Origin: Nostoc sp. TCL240-02
GTDB taxonomy: Bacteria; Cyanobacteriota; Cyanobacteriia; Cyanobacteriales; Nostocaceae
Assembly (NCBI RefSeq): GCF_013343235.1
Contig: NZ_CP040094.1
Span: 1,984,501 to 2,048,500 of the forward strand
DNA: 64,000 nucleotides
Reading direction: 5' to 3'
This document shows positions 54,470 to 62,480 of this stretch, piece after piece. The stretch's first letter is position 1. Every line of letters starts with the position of its first letter. The notes below the pieces were generated by a model, which was given only the letters and a program-made list of their open reading frames with translations, was not told the DNA's origin and made no database searches. The position numbers were made by a program, and so were the translations under genes.

Positions 54470-54976
54470 ATGAATTTACAAACAACTCAAACCACCACTA
54501 CTGCTGACGAGTCGGCAATCCGTGCTTTCCATCGCCAGATGATTGATGCTTGGAATCGAGGTAGCGGCGAAGGCTTCGCTGCCCCGTTCAGCGAAACTGC
54601 CGATTTCATCACGTTCGAGGGCACGCATCTCAAGGGTCGAAAAGAAATCGCTGCATTTCATCAGCAAGCGTTCGACACGGTTGTCAAAGGAACACGCCTG
54701 GAGGGTGAGGTGGATTTTGTCCGCTTCGTGAACTCGCAACTCGCGCTCATGCTCGTAGTTATCAGGGTAATACTGCCCGGACAAACCGAAACTTCACCGT
54801 CACGAGATTCGCTGCCACTATACGTCATAACGAAAGGCGACGAAGGTTGGCAGATCGAAGGGTTACTCAATACCCGGAAGTTAACGCTAGAACGTCAATT
54901 CTTCTTAGACGACTTTGATTCACTGAGCGCAGAGGCTCAACGTCAAGTGACCGACCTCGTTGCAAGTCTCAAGTAG
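54470..54976 (+). CDS. SnoaL/NTF2-like protein, module B copy
   Basis: The 168-residue protein is identical to the protein at 18316, with the same upstream 97-bp spacer. Frames on both strands agree between the two copies, which shows that the DNA itself is the same. NTF2-like fold, unknown ligand or substrate. After its stop the two copies diverge within a few bases: here a foldback element follows, there a family 1 remnant. Confidence 0.86.
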   Translation: MNLQTTQTTTTADESAIRAFHRQMIDAWNRGSGEGFAAPFSETADFITFEGTHLKGRKEIAAFHQQAFDTVVKGTRLEGEVDFVRFVNSQLALMLVVIRVILPGQTETSPSRDSLPLYVITKGDEGWQIEGLLNTRKLTLERQFFLDDFDSLSAEAQRQVTDLVASLK

Positions 54977-54982
54977 CGTCAC

Positions 54983-55165
54983 CGAAGAAGCGGAGGGACA
55001 GGGGGTTCAAAGCTTAGGGAGCAAGAGAAGAGTCCCGGAGCCGTGGAGAGGATCGGAACATACGTATGAAGCCCCGCCTTTCTAAGGCGCTCTTACGCAA
55101 ACCGAGAGTACAAGCTCCGTCTCAGTTTTCCCCTTGCTCCCTGCTCCCTGCTCCCCTGCCTCTTT
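54983..55165. mobile_element. Foldback element family 4 (CGAAGAAGCGG ends)
   Basis: The left end CGAAGAAGCGGAGGGACAG and right end CCCCTGCCTCTTT are imperfect inverted repeats. The core has GAAGCCCCGCC and AAGGCGCTCTTACG. Flanks are TCAC and TGAC, one mismatch from a duplication. Related to the copies at 16321 and 59429. The remaining 55166-55307 shows no gene. Confidence 0.6.
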
Positions 55166-55307
55166 TGACTCTTGAAGGCGATCGCAGCAAATAAGCAATA
55201 GCGTTCAGCGATTTTCATAGTTTCCCATAGAACAAGACAGATTGCGTAACTGTCTAATCCATTGAACGCAAACATCAATACAAAATTCACACAAATGGAG
55301 AAGTTTT

Positions 55308-55868
55308 ATGGTGGGTAAACTTACAGGTAAGATTGCACTAGTCACAGGTGGTAACAGTGGGATCGGACTAGCGACAGCCCAGCGATTTGTAGAAGAGGGG
55401 GCTTACGTGTTTATCACTGGTCGTCGGCAAAACGAACTTGATGCTGCGGTGAAGAAAATTGGAGAAAATGTCACTGCTGTTCAGAGTGATGTGTCAAATC
55501 TCGCAGATATCGATCGCCTTTACACTACGATTAAGCAAGAGAAAGGACACCTCGATATCCTCTTTGCTAACGCTGGAAGCGGCGAACTTGCTCCACTTGG
55601 CTCGATTACCGAGGAGCATTTCTATAAGACCTTTAATACCAATGTCAAGGGTTTACTCTTCACTGTACAAAAAGCACTGCCTTTGATGCCAGAGGGTTCA
55701 TCGATTATCCTCAATGCCTCAATCACTTCGATTAAATAAAGGTACTCCAGCGTTCAGCGTTTACAGCGCGACCAAAGCCGCCGTGCGATCCTTTGCCCGT
55801 AACTGGACACTCGACCTCAAAGAGCGCAAGATTCGCGTCAATGCCATCAGCCCCGGTGTGGTTCCGTA
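55308..55868 (+). pseudogene. Short-chain dehydrogenase paralogue, frameshifted and truncated (module B)
   Basis: The first 143 residues match the SDR at 19008 ([37 protein letters not shown]). At 55737 the extra four bases TAAA bring in a stop just before the YxxxK motif. The frame resumes out of phase ([30 protein letters not shown]) and homology ends near 55868, so about 60 C-terminal residues are gone. TAAA directly repeats the preceding bases, which suggests slippage. Confidence 0.9.
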
Positions 55869-55945
55869 ACCTCTCACCGATGCTCCTTACTCGTGTTTCC
55901 CTAAACATTTACTCATTACAAAACAACATATTGGAAGTAGAACTT

Positions 55946-56494
55946 ATGGCTGCAACAACCAAGGAAAATGATACTAAATCGTTCGTTTATTCAACCCGAA
56001 TTGATATTCCCGGAGAAATCCGATCGCAAGTAAATATCTTACTCAATCAAAGCTTGGCAACTGCGATCGACTTGAAGACCCAGATCAAATACGCTCACTG
56101 GAATGTCAAAGGTAAAGATTTTTACCAATTGCATCTACTGTTTGATGAACTTGCTTCCGAAGTTGAAGAATTTATTGATTTGATTGCCGAACGCATCGCA
56201 ACATTGGGGGGAAAAGCACTGGGAACTGCCCGGATTGCTGCCAAAGAATCGGAACTGCCTGAATATCCTTTCGATGCTGTTGATGGTATGGAGCATATCA
56301 TTGCACTTAGCGATCGCTTGGCAATTTACGCCAAATCCCTCCGCCAAAACATTGAAAAAACAAATAATTTGGGTGACATGGATACCAACGATCTCTTTAT
56401 TGAGATTTCACGAGCGATAGACAAGCGGTTGTGGTTTTTAGAAGCCCATCTGCAAACCTCATTTCAGAACCAGGATCGTGCAGATCAAACGTGA
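55946..56494 (+). CDS. dps: Dps-family ferritin-like DNA-protection protein
   Basis: ATG 55946 (GGAAG upstream) gives 182 residues; an upstream frame runs through the SDR remnant and is not used. Ferroxidase ligands fall at H51 (KYAHWNVKG), H63, D67, D78 and E82, the same numbers as in E. coli Dps. The rest is a four-helix bundle ending in a short polar tail. It oxidises and stores iron with peroxide and forms a 12-mer shell. Present only in module B, next to the SDR remnant; this supports a stress role for the locus. Confidence 0.93.
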   Translation: MAATTKENDTKSFVYSTRIDIPGEIRSQVNILLNQSLATAIDLKTQIKYAHWNVKGKDFYQLHLLFDELASEVEEFIDLIAERIATLGGKALGTARIAAKESELPEYPFDAVDGMEHIIALSDRLAIYAKSLRQNIEKTNNLGDMDTNDLFIEISRAIDKRLWFLEAHLQTSFQNQDRADQT

Positions 56495-56608
56495 GGAGTG
56501 ATTGATGAAGCTCCTGTCTTTCAAGACGCGATTCATCGCGTCTCTACATGAGGGTTTTGTTGCTCATTCGGAACTGTATTGCTATATAACCTTACACTGA
56601 ATAAAGTC

Positions 56609-57496
56609 ATGACCACATATCGTACAGTTTCGATCGATGGTTTAGATATTTTTTATCGAGAAGCTGGTTCCCGCAGTAATCCGACAATTCTGCTGTTGCA
56701 CGGCTTCCCCACCTCATCTCACATGTTCCGCAATCTGATGTCTGCACTTGGCGATCGCTTCCATCTAGTTGCACCCGATTATCCAGGTTACGGCAACAGT
56801 TCAATGCCAACCGTGAATGAGTTTGATTACACATTTGATCGCCTAGCCCAGATCGTGGAGAAATTTATTACCGCGATCGATCTCAATAAATATAGCCTTT
56901 ACGTGATGGATTATGGCGCTCCCATTGGCTATCGAATTGCGGCTAAATATCCAGAGCGAGTGGAAGCACTCATCGTCCAAAACGGGAATGCCTACGAAGA
57001 AGGTCTGCGCGAATTTTGGGAACCTCTCAAGGCTTACTGGCAAGAGCGATCGCCTAAAAATGCTGACAAGCTTAAACACCTTGTCAACTTGGAAGCCACG
57101 AAATGGCAATATACCAACGGCGTTCGCAATTTAGAAGCAATCAGCCCTGATACCTGGAATATGGATCAAATGTTCCTCGATCGCCCAGGAAACGATGAGA
57201 TTCAGCTGGCGCTGCTGTATAGCTATGGCACGAATCCACCACTATATCCGCAATGGCAGGAGTATTTTCGCAAATATCAGCCACCAACCCTGATTGTTTG
57301 GGGTAAGAATGACTACATCTTCCCCCCAGAAGGCGCTCATCCCTACAAGCGCGACCTAAAAGACGTTGAGTTGCATTTACTCGATACCGGACATTTTGCC
57401 CTAGAAGAGGAAGGAGATGCGATCGCAGACCATATCCGTCGCTTTATTACAACTCACGTTGTGAAAGAGGACATCAAAATAATTCGTAATGGATAA
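56609..57496 (+). CDS. Alpha/beta hydrolase, haloalkane-dehalogenase-like
   Basis: ATG 56609 gives 295 residues. HGFPTSS (31-37) forms the oxyanion loop, and the nucleophile elbow [11 protein letters not shown] places Asp (D101) rather than Ser at the nucleophile position, as in haloalkane dehalogenases and epoxide hydrolases. WGKNDYIFP and TGHFALEE supply the remaining acid and His. No signal peptide. It would hydrolyse a halogenated or epoxide-type substrate; which one cannot be told. No module A counterpart. Confidence 0.88.
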   Translation: MTTYRTVSIDGLDIFYREAGSRSNPTILLLHGFPTSSHMFRNLMSALGDRFHLVAPDYPGYGNSSMPTVNEFDYTFDRLAQIVEKFITAIDLNKYSLYVMDYGAPIGYRIAAKYPERVEALIVQNGNAYEEGLREFWEPLKAYWQERSPKNADKLKHLVNLEATKWQYTNGVRNLEAISPDTWNMDQMFLDRPGNDEIQLALLYSYGTNPPLYPQWQEYFRKYQPPTLIVWGKNDYIFPPEGAHPYKRDLKDVELHLLDTGHFALEEEGDAIADHIRRFITTHVVKEDIKIIRNG

Positions 57497-57639
57497 TGAC
57501 GCGACGCTCCTGTGTCGCTACCGCTTCGCTATCGCGGACTCGCTTTCTCGTGTCGCTAACGTAATTCGTAATTTTTACCCCACAACTGAAGTCGGGGGCT
57601 TGAAAAAAAGGAATTATGTTTTTTATTTCCATCAATAAA

Positions 57640-57692
57640 TTGAGAGGCTTATACCATTAATTACGAATTACGAATTACGAATTAGTAATTAT
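57640..57692. repeat. AT-rich ATTACGA tandem repeat
   Basis: TTAATTACGAATTACGAATT and further ATTACGA units lie between the hydrolase genes, next to a GC-rich short repeat at about 57500-57560 (TCGCTACCGCTTCGCTATCG). No gene in 57497-57764; AAGGAGG before ATG 57765 is a strong ribosome site. Confidence 0.6.
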
Positions 57693-57764
57693 TCGGTCAA
57701 GCCAGTTAACTTGACAGTGCCACTTCAAAAGATTATCTACCATCTATAAATCCAAGGAGGATTT

Positions 57765-58760
57765 ATGATTAGTCAAGCAAACTCGCAAGCAGTGAAAGTT
57801 TTGGAAGTTGCAGACGATCCGCGTCTTTCCAGGGAAGTGAAGGCATTTTTAAAATTACTGAATTCGGGTGGTGCGCCCTTAGAGACATTACCTCCACTCG
57901 AAGCGCGTCAAGTCCTAGTGAATGCACAGGCTGACGTTAAAGTTGATCTTTCAGGCATTGATGAGTCTGAGAAGACGATTAGCGTTGATGGGTATTCGAT
58001 CACGCTAAACATCGTGCGACCTGAAAGTGTCAAAGGCACATTGCCTGTTTTCATCTTTATTCACGGTGGCGGTTGGGTGCTGGGCGATTATCCAACGCAC
58101 AAACGCATGGTTCGGGATCTCGTCGTGCTTTCAGGTTTTGCGGCTGTCTTTGTCAACTACACTCGAACTCCAGATGCTCAGTATCCGCAGGCTGTCAATG
58201 AGATATATGCCGCTACCAAATGGGTAGCCGAGCATGGTGAGGAGATTAATGTTGATGGCAAAAATCTGGCAGTAGTCGGAAACAGTGTCGGCGGTAACAT
58301 GACGGCTGTAACCACTTTGATGGCGAAAGCGAAAGGTGGCCCGCAGATTAAGTTGCAAATCCTGATGTGGCCCATTGTAGACGCTAGTTTTGAAACGGAT
58401 TCTTATCAACAATTTGGCGAGAAACGTTTCCTAACCACATCTTTGATGAAGTGGATGTATGACCTCTACACCACAGACCTAGAAAAACGCAAAGAAATTT
58501 ATGCCTCTCCGCTACAGGCTACTGTTGAGCAATTGAAAGGATTGCCTCCGGCGTTAATTCAGGTTGCAGAAAGTGATATCTTGCGTGATGGAGGCGAGGC
58601 CTATGGACGCAAGCTAGATGAAGCTGGGGTAAAAGTGACAACCGTGCGTTACAACGGCATGATTCATGACTTCGGACTGCTGAATGGTTTAGCCGAGGTT
58701 CCGGCAGTTCGTTCTCTTTTTGTCCATGCAGCCGCCGAACTGAAGAAATATCTGCAATAG
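57765..58760 (+). CDS. HSL-family alpha/beta hydrolase (esterase), module B copy
   Basis: The 331-residue protein is a close paralogue of the one at 21895: FIHGGGWVLGD, GNSVGGNM with S174, ESDILRDGG and MIHDFG. All catalytic residues are kept in both, so the two likely have overlapping substrates. It begins after a strong Shine-Dalgarno site (CAAGGAGG). A foldback element has inserted 17 bp after its stop. Confidence 0.92.
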   Translation: MISQANSQAVKVLEVADDPRLSREVKAFLKLLNSGGAPLETLPPLEARQVLVNAQADVKVDLSGIDESEKTISVDGYSITLNIVRPESVKGTLPVFIFIHGGGWVLGDYPTHKRMVRDLVVLSGFAAVFVNYTRTPDAQYPQAVNEIYAATKWVAEHGEEINVDGKNLAVVGNSVGGNMTAVTTLMAKAKGGPQIKLQILMWPIVDASFETDSYQQFGEKRFLTTSLMKWMYDLYTTDLEKRKEIYASPLQATVEQLKGLPPALIQVAESDILRDGGEAYGRKLDEAGVKVTTVRYNGMIHDFGLLNGLAEVPAVRSLFVHAAAELKKYLQ

Positions 58761-58777
58761 CAAGCGATCGTTTCTTT

Positions 58778-58879
58778 GGCGTTGCTGAATTGAGGTATGA
58801 AAATTCAAAATTCAATTTCTCAAGCTCTTACTCTCTGCGCCTCTGCGTGAAAAAAATCATACTTTCATTCAGCAACGCC
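58778..58879. mobile_element. Foldback element family 3 (GGCGTTGCTGAAT ends), 8-bp target duplication
   Basis: The 102-bp element has perfect 13-bp inverted ends (GGCGTTGCTGAAT and ATTCAGCAACGCC). GTTTCTTT is duplicated at 58770-58777 and 58880-58887. The interior has CTCTGCGCCTCTGCGTGA. Non-coding, MITE-like. Absent at the matching place in module A. Confidence 0.88.
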
Positions 58880-58986
58880 GTTTCTTTTACCGCAGTTGCA
58901 ATTAAGCCTCGTTTCAGTGCAAATCTGTCCACGGATGAAGTTGTAAAAGCAATGAAGTAACGTCAACAACCATAGAACTCACCATC

Positions 58987-59397
58987 ATGAAAAAACTAGA
59001 CGGAGAAATTGCAGTCCAGAGCGCCAAGGACATTCGCGGCCCATCACCATTGATTGCTATCGAAAACGAAGCACCAGCCAAGCTGATTGTCGATCCACCG
59101 CTTCCCGAACCACTGGCCCAGGGCCGCGTCTTTATCCAGTACCGGACAGAGAACCTGCGCGTGTTGCCGGTGTTCGGCAAGGGTGCCCTCCAAGTATCGC
59201 CGCGCATCGGTCATATCCACATCACCGTTGACGACGCGCCGTGGCACTTTGTCGATGCCAGTGGGGAAACGATCATTCTGGTGGGACTGGAACCTGGTGT
59301 ACACAAGGTGCTGATCGAACTAGCTGACCCTATGCACAAAGTAATCACCAGCGAAACTGTGAAGTTCACCCTGCCCGATCCTAAGAAATCATCATGA
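58987..59397 (+). CDS. DUF6130-like small protein, module B copy, SDR-derived N-terminus
   Basis: The 136-residue protein matches the one at 23225 from PLIAIENEAPAKLIVDP on. Its first residues MKKLDGEIAVQ differ and match the start of SDR genes ([11 protein letters not shown] type), also seen 400 bp downstream at 59394. It seems the gene has captured an SDR start codon region, giving it a new translation start. The stop overlaps the next ATG by 4 bp (ATGA). Confidence 0.75.
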   Translation: MKKLDGEIAVQSAKDIRGPSPLIAIENEAPAKLIVDPPLPEPLAQGRVFIQYRTENLRVLPVFGKGALQVSPRIGHIHITVDDAPWHFVDASGETIILVGLEPGVHKVLIELADPMHKVITSETVKFTLPDPKKSS

Positions 59398-59774
59398 AAA
59401 AACTAGATGGAAAAATCGCAGTTGTGACCGAAGAGGCGGACGGGCATGGGACTCTTAGCTGGGGGAGCAATCCCTGCCCCGTTCGCGCAGCGTCTCGCAG
59501 AGAAGCCGTGAAGCGGAGCGGAACATGGGTACAAGCCCCGCCCTTTTAGGGCGCTCTTACTGGGGCGGAGTCTGAAGCTTGAAGCTCTCCGTCTCAGTTT
59601 CCCCCCTCCCCCCTGCCCCCTGCCCCCTGCCCCCTGCTTCTTTTGACGGGGGCATCTAAAGGAATTGGTGCTTCAATTGCCAAACATCTGGCAGCCGTAG
59701 TTGTCAATTATCCCTCTAGTAAAGAAGCAGTCGATCGCGTGGTTATTGAACTGTATCAAACTGGTTTTAATTAG
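59394..59774 (+). pseudogene. SDR gene interrupted by a foldback element and truncated
   Basis: MKKLDGKIAVVT is cut at 59428 by a 215-bp element. After it the gene resumes as GASKGIGASIAKHLAA, then VVVNYPSSKEAVDRV, and stops at 59772. The Gly motif is thus split. A fitting SDR C-terminus (TGKTLHIAGGF) stands alone at 61633-61668. Module A keeps the uninterrupted junction GTGACGGGGGCATC. Confidence 0.85.
59429..59643. mobile_element. Foldback element family 4, copy with up to 4-bp target duplication
   Basis: The 215-bp element begins CGAAGAGGCGGACGGG and ends GCCCCCTGCTTCTTT, with TGAC on both sides (59425-59428 and 59644-59647). Module A at 23648 shows the empty site. The core has GAAGCCGTGAAGCGGAGCGG and the GC-rich hairpin GCCCCGCCC with GGGGCGG seen in the other copies. 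Confidence 0.85.
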
Positions 59775-59838
59775 CTCGCCACGGACTTAATTTTAATTTA
59801 ATTATGTTGATGCGATCGCCATTTTACACTGTCATACT

Positions 59839-60342
59839 ATGACCAACGCCGAAAATCCTCGACTACCCCTGCCGCCTTTCGATCGTGAATCCGCTATCCA
59901 AAAAGTCAGAATCGCAGAAGATGCTTGGAACACACGTAACCCTGAAATAGTATCACTCGCTTACACGGTTGATAGCATTTGGCGCAACCGATCAGAATTT
60001 CTATCTGGTCGTGAGGCGATCGTCCAGTTCTTGACCCGTAAGTGGCTTAAAGAATTGGACTACCGTCTAATCAAAGAGCTTTGGGCTTTTCAAGACAACC
60101 GAATTGCTGTCCGGTTTGCTTACGAATGGCATGATGATTCTGGCAACTGGTTTCGTTCTTACGGCAATGAAAATTGGGAGTTTGACGAACATGGATTCAT
60201 GCGATGGCGTATTGCCAGTATCAACGATCTGCCAATTTCGGAGAGCGATTCTCCGAAGGAGACGCTACGCGAACGCAAATACCACTGGATACTAGGTCGT
60301 CGTCCTGACGATCATCCCGGATTGTCCGACCTCAATCTTTGA
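59839..60342 (+). CDS. DUF1348 (SnoaL-like) protein, intact, with repeat-derived insert
   Basis: The 167-residue protein has [77 protein letters not shown] and the C-terminal [13 protein letters not shown], all DUF1348 signatures (NTF2-like fold). Between INDLPIS and RKYHW about 10 extra residues ([10 protein letters not shown]) come from GGAGACGCTACGCGAACGC, a dispersed short repeat. The loop is near the C-terminus and the frame is kept. Function unknown; the module A copy is truncated. Confidence 0.88.
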   Translation: MTNAENPRLPLPPFDRESAIQKVRIAEDAWNTRNPEIVSLAYTVDSIWRNRSEFLSGREAIVQFLTRKWLKELDYRLIKELWAFQDNRIAVRFAYEWHDDSGNWFRSYGNENWEFDEHGFMRWRIASINDLPISESDSPKETLRERKYHWILGRRPDDHPGLSDLNL

Positions 60343-60403
60343 GAAACTGAAGCAATGAAAAGAAAATATTACTCAGTTTTTATCCTGCAAGGAGTCCACT
60401 GCT

Positions 60404-60793
60404 ATGAATGCAAACAACGGCATCATCAACCAGATCAGCCCGTATGCAGTGAATGAAACTATCGATCGCTTTTTAGCCATCCTTCAAGCAAAAGACATCA
60501 CCATCTTTGCCCGCATCGATCAACAGGCTGAAGCCGAAAAAGTCGGACTTAGCCTACTTCCGACGCAATTGTTGTTGTTTGGCAACCCGAAAGCTGGAAC
60601 TCCCCTCATGGTGGCAGAACCAACGATCGCCCTAGATTTACCTCTGAAAGTACTGGCATGGGAAGCGACTGACGGTAAGACATGGGTAAGTTACAACGAT
60701 CCCAATTACTTAAAACAGCGATTTTCTCTCTCTGATGAGTTGGTGAAAAACATCGCTATCATTGCACCTTTAATCCATCAAGCACTCCTTTAA
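60404..60793 (+). CDS. DUF302 family protein
   Basis: The 129-residue protein: YAVNETIDRFLAILQAKDIT, IFARIDQQAEAEKVGL, LPTQLLLFGNPKAGTPLM, PTIALDLPLKVLAWEATDGK. This is the DUF302 pattern (GNPxxGTxLM). The family is small and cytosolic and sometimes linked to stress or thiol chemistry; no enzyme activity is established. AAGGAG lies 9 bp before the ATG. It lies 61 bp after DUF1348 and is likely part of the same transcript. Confidence 0.9.
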   Translation: MNANNGIINQISPYAVNETIDRFLAILQAKDITIFARIDQQAEAEKVGLSLLPTQLLLFGNPKAGTPLMVAEPTIALDLPLKVLAWEATDGKTWVSYNDPNYLKQRFSLSDELVKNIAIIAPLIHQALL

Positions 60794-60852
60794 TTAACTT
60801 ATTTTTTGATTTAATTTTAGATATTTGAGTATTAACCCAATTTAAAATTCAC

Positions 60853-61503
60853 ATGAAACTCATCTCTGTAAACGTCGGACTGCCGCGTAAAGTGAACTGG
60901 AAAGGGAAAATAGTTAGCACTGGAATTTTTAAAGAACCAGTTAACGATCGCGTCATGCTGCGATCGCTCAATTTAGACGGTGATGGACAAGCCGATCTCA
61001 CCGTTCATGGCGGAGCAGATAAAGCAGTCTATGTCTATCCGTTTGAGCATTACGATTACTGGCGAGGTGAATTGCCTGATATAGAACTACCTCTAGGCAT
61101 CTTTGGTGAAAATTTCACGACTACTGGACTCAGAGAAGAAGAACTGAACATTGGCGATCGCTTTCATATCGGCAGTGTAAAACTGATGGTGACACAACCT
61201 CGCCTACCCTGTTACAAACTTGGAATTCGGTTTGGACGACCTGATATCATTAAACGATTTCTTGCAAGTCGTCGAACCGGATTTTACTTTCGTGTTTTGC
61301 AAGAGGGCGAAGTCGGAGCCGGAGATACTTTAGAGTTGGTGAGCCGGGATGACAACAATATTACTGTTGCTAATATCACTCAGCTTTATACTCGTGAGCA
61401 GAACAATCCAGAGTTACTTCACCAAGCTGCTCAACTTGAAGCCTTACCCGAAAGCTGGCGCGACTACTTCCAGGAACAAAGTCGTCGTCAGGATTTGAAA
61501 TAG
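60853..61503 (+). CDS. MOSC-domain protein (YiiM-like)
   Basis: The 216-residue protein contains DGDGQADLTVHGGADKAVYV, YPFEHYDYW, PLGIFGENFTTTGLREEEL, IGSVKLMVTQPRLPCYKLGI with the conserved Cys, and a C-terminal helical extension (QAAQLEALPESWRDYFQE). This is the YiiM architecture: MOSC plus 3-alpha domain. Relatives bind molybdenum cofactor and reduce N-hydroxylated compounds; that would fit a detoxification locus. No membrane segment. Confidence 0.92.
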   Translation: MKLISVNVGLPRKVNWKGKIVSTGIFKEPVNDRVMLRSLNLDGDGQADLTVHGGADKAVYVYPFEHYDYWRGELPDIELPLGIFGENFTTTGLREEELNIGDRFHIGSVKLMVTQPRLPCYKLGIRFGRPDIIKRFLASRRTGFYFRVLQEGEVGAGDTLELVSRDDNNITVANITQLYTREQNNPELLHQAAQLEALPESWRDYFQEQSRRQDLK

Positions 61504-61632
61504 AAACTGTTGCACTTTGGCGTTTTTGAAACAGCATTTAGACAGTGGTGTCAAAGTCTGAAATGGGGCGACTACTGCCAGATAATTGCCCACCGCGATC
61601 GCTCTAGCAACCAAGCATTCTAATTCTGAATC

Positions 61633-61668
61633 ACTGGAAAAACGCTGCATATCGCGGGTGGTTTTTAA
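61633..61668 (+). pseudogene. SDR C-terminal scrap
   Basis: TGKTLHIAGGF and a stop match the C-terminus in the collapsed SDR at 23617 (ETLHIAGGSH). It is the lost end of the SDR gene whose start is at 59394. The surrounding 61504-61707 shows nothing else. Confidence 0.55.
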
Positions 61669-61707
61669 GAAAGAGAAGGGTGAAAATCAACAAGCAAGGA
61701 GAAAACC

Positions 61708-62355
61708 ATGAACATCAACAGGAATGACACCGCAATAGTCATCATCGATCCGCAAAACGATGTCTTGAGTGAAAAAGGGGTTTCCTGGGATTTGGTGGGT
61801 GAGAGTGTTAAAGATAACAAGACCGTCGAGAACATCGAGCGAATCTTCAAAGCCGCAAAGCAGAATGAATTCGAGGTTTTTATCTCCCCTCATTATTACT
61901 ACCCCACCGACCATAATTGGAAATTTGCCGGAAACCTAGAGCAAATGATGCTTGAGGTTAAGGAGTTCGATCGCCGTGGCGCGTTGAGCCTCGATGGATT
62001 CCTGGGATCGGGTGCTGACTGGCTTGATCGTTATAAGCCCTTCATTGAGGATGGCAAGACGATTGTGGCCAGCCCTCACAAAGTCTATGGGCCGCAAACC
62101 AACGATCTCGTTTTGCAACTGCGTAAACGCAACATCAGCAAAGTTATTCTACTCGGAATGTTGGCAAATCTTTGTGTTGAAGCTCACCTACGCGAATTGC
62201 TCGAACAGGGATTTGAGGTTCTTGTTGTCAAGGATGCAACAGCAGCCCCTCGGCATCCGCAACTGGGTGACGGCTATAAGGCAGCACTGATCAACTTTGG
62301 GTATATCGCCAATGCAGTCCTTTCTACAGACGAAGTTGTAGCAGCAATGCACTAA
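61708..62355 (+). CDS. Cysteine hydrolase (isochorismatase family)
   Basis: The 215-residue protein has the triad D14 (IIDPQND), K125 (SPHKVYG) and C156 (ANLCVEAHLRELLEQGFEV). These are the catalytic residues of isochorismatase-like amidohydrolases. The substrate is unclear; relatives act on nicotinamide, isochorismate, ureidoacrylate and others. AAGGAGAAAACC precedes the ATG. It follows the SDR C-terminal scrap and stands 125 bp before the GMC gene. Confidence 0.92.
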   Translation: MNINRNDTAIVIIDPQNDVLSEKGVSWDLVGESVKDNKTVENIERIFKAAKQNEFEVFISPHYYYPTDHNWKFAGNLEQMMLEVKEFDRRGALSLDGFLGSGADWLDRYKPFIEDGKTIVASPHKVYGPQTNDLVLQLRKRNISKVILLGMLANLCVEAHLRELLEQGFEVLVVKDATAAPRHPQLGDGYKAALINFGYIANAVLSTDEVVAAMH

Positions 62356-62480
62356 CGTCAAACTCGTTAATTCTACAACACTCATGCAAACAATGATGAA
62401 GTTAACCCTGTACTGCTGGACTTTCTCAAACAGGGAAATTAATCAGCATTCCAATACAAACAACCGAAAAGGAGGATGTC

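Noticed and set aside
55793..55945. A longer Dps protein with an N-terminal extension.
   Set aside because: The extension is out-of-phase translation of the SDR remnant; ATG 55946 gives a Dps whose ferroxidase residues fall at the standard positions.
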